Part shown: piece by piece, positions 63,377 to 64,000 of the stretch
Position numbering within the stretch: position 1 is the first letter of the stretch
Layout: every line of letters begins with the position of its first letter
Source of the DNA: Treponema sp.
Lineage (GTDB): Bacteria; Spirochaetota; Spirochaetia; Treponematales; Treponemataceae
Assembly: GCA_017553635.1 (NCBI GenBank)
Contig: JAFZKN010000010.1
Coordinates: forward strand, 56,091-120,090
Length of the DNA stretch: 64,000 bases
Reading direction: 5' to 3'
Program-made: the position numbers and the translations under genes
The notes under the pieces: generated by a model
Seen by the model: the letters and a program-made list of their open reading frames with translations, nothing else
The model's database searches: none
Told to the model about the DNA's origin: nothing

Positions 63377-64000
63377 ATGGATATTTCAACTGTTCCTCAG
63401 AGAGAATACAAAGACAGGCTTTTTAAGGCGATTTTCGGCCGCAATAACGAGCAAAGCAAAAAATGGCGTCTTGAACTTTACAACGCATTAAACGGAAGCA
63501 GCTACACAGACCCCGATGCCCTCGAAGTAAACACAATCGAAAACGTAATCTACCTTACGATGAGGAATGACGTTTCATTTCTGGTTGACTCACAGATGAC
63601 GCTTTATGAACAGCAGTCAACTTATAACCCCAACCTTCCGCTCCGCGGGCTCATGTATTTTTCACAGCTTTATCAGATGCACTTAAGCCGTCTTGGTAAA
63701 ACGCTTCACCGAAGCACCCTCGTAAAGATTCCAAATCCAAAGTTCATTGTCTTTTACAACGGGGAACGCGAAACTCCAGACAGGCTCGATCTAAAGCTTT
63801 CCGATGCCTTTGAAATCCCTGACAAAACAGGAAACTTTGAATGGACTGCAGAGCTTATAAACATAAATCCTGACCACAACATATCACTTCAAAAAAACTG
63901 CGAACCGTTATATAATTACATTCAGTACGTATCGCGCATTTCCGAGAACAAGAAAAAGGGAATGAGCGCGGTGGCTGCCGTTGACGAAGCCATGAACTGG
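63377..64000 (+). CDS. Rpn-like PD-(D/E)XK nuclease / putative transposase, 3' end outside window
   Basis: An open frame of 208 codons runs to the right edge without a stop. It starts MDISTVPQREYKDRLFKAIF with GGAG 8 bases upstream. Further features are LEVNTIENVIYLTMRNDVSF, LVDSQMTLYEQQSTYNPNLP (the D...E-x-Q active-site region), IPNPKFIVFYNGERETPD and ELININPDHN. These are typical of the Rpn/PDDEXK_2 recombination-promoting nuclease family, present in many copies in treponeme genomes. Its place at the edge of the cassette island may reflect shared mobility. Confidence 0.82.
   Translation, partial: MDISTVPQREYKDRLFKAIFGRNNEQSKKWRLELYNALNGSSYTDPDALEVNTIENVIYLTMRNDVSFLVDSQMTLYEQQSTYNPNLPLRGLMYFSQLYQMHLSRLGKTLHRSTLVKIPNPKFIVFYNGERETPDRLDLKLSDAFEIPDKTGNFEWTAELININPDHNISLQKNCEPLYNYIQYVSRISENKKKGMSAVAAVDEAMNW

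Overview
The window looks like a chromosome segment of a gut or rumen Treponema, or a close spirochaete relative. The DNA is AT-rich. The grpE-dnaK block lies beside a STAS/SpoIIE-phosphatase block, an arrangement I recall from T. pallidum. There is also an archaeal/spirochaete-type UMP kinase-like protein and a large cytoplasmic family that I recall only from spirochaetes. Genes for plant-polysaccharide use (GH10 xylanase, SGNH esterase, pectate-lyase-like lipoprotein, ChvE/Mms sugar ABC transporter) fit a fibre-rich gut. No rRNA, tRNA, CRISPR array or insertion sequence was recognised.

Layout. 1-7.1 kb: end of an unknown gene, a NifX-like protein, SGNH hydrolase, DMT transporter, leuS with promoter and terminator, Na/Pi cotransporter. 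7.2-15.6 kb (minus): a STAS antagonist, a membrane SpoIIE-like protein that has lost most metal-binding aspartates, an intact SpoIIE phosphatase, then dnaJ, dnaK and grpE. 15.6-19.5 kb (minus): purE-purM-purN with a beta-helix lipoprotein overlapping the end of purN. 19.6-23.4 kb: methyltransferase, SH3 lipoprotein, xylanase, YgjP-like metalloprotease. 23.5-28.5 kb: complete rnfCDGEAB operon. 28.5-34 kb: spirochaete protein, DMT transporter, LRR protein with an AT-hook, glycan-binding-domain protein. 34-38 kb: chvE-mmsA-mmsB. 38.3-47.2 kb: radC, glycosyltransferase, glucosaminidase lipoprotein, UMP kinase-like protein, argH, sugar-binding/GGDEF fusion, ilvB. 47.4-55.5 kb: periplasmic protein, plastid-type acyltransferase, flavodiiron protein, and a glycerol operon (GlpA-like, GlpB-like, DUF1667, glpK, acylphosphatase).

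55.7-63.3 kb is an accessory island, all on the minus strand. It holds small lipoproteins, membrane proteins, one toxin-like ORF, a rod-like secreted protein and broken reading frames. Five copies of a repeat carrying a ribosome-binding site and the codons for MRVC begin successive modules. Two copies continue into a segment resembling the end of an RHS core. I read it as an array of displaced RHS-type C-terminal tips and partner or immunity genes, several of them broken. A PD-(D/E)XK (Rpn-like) nuclease gene runs off the right edge.

Two themes cut across the window. First, at least five genes (purE, rnfC, the 508-aa spirochaete protein, the LRR protein and the glycosyltransferase) have a promoter whose -10 box ends only 6-7 nt before the ATG and lack a Shine-Dalgarno sequence; argH is similar at 9 nt. 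This predicts leaderless mRNAs. Second, several intergenic regions hold strong dyads: a three-helix 95-nt hairpin at 40.34 kb, tandem hairpins before glpK, and operator-like palindromes before rnfC, leuS, the methyltransferase and the glycosyltransferase.
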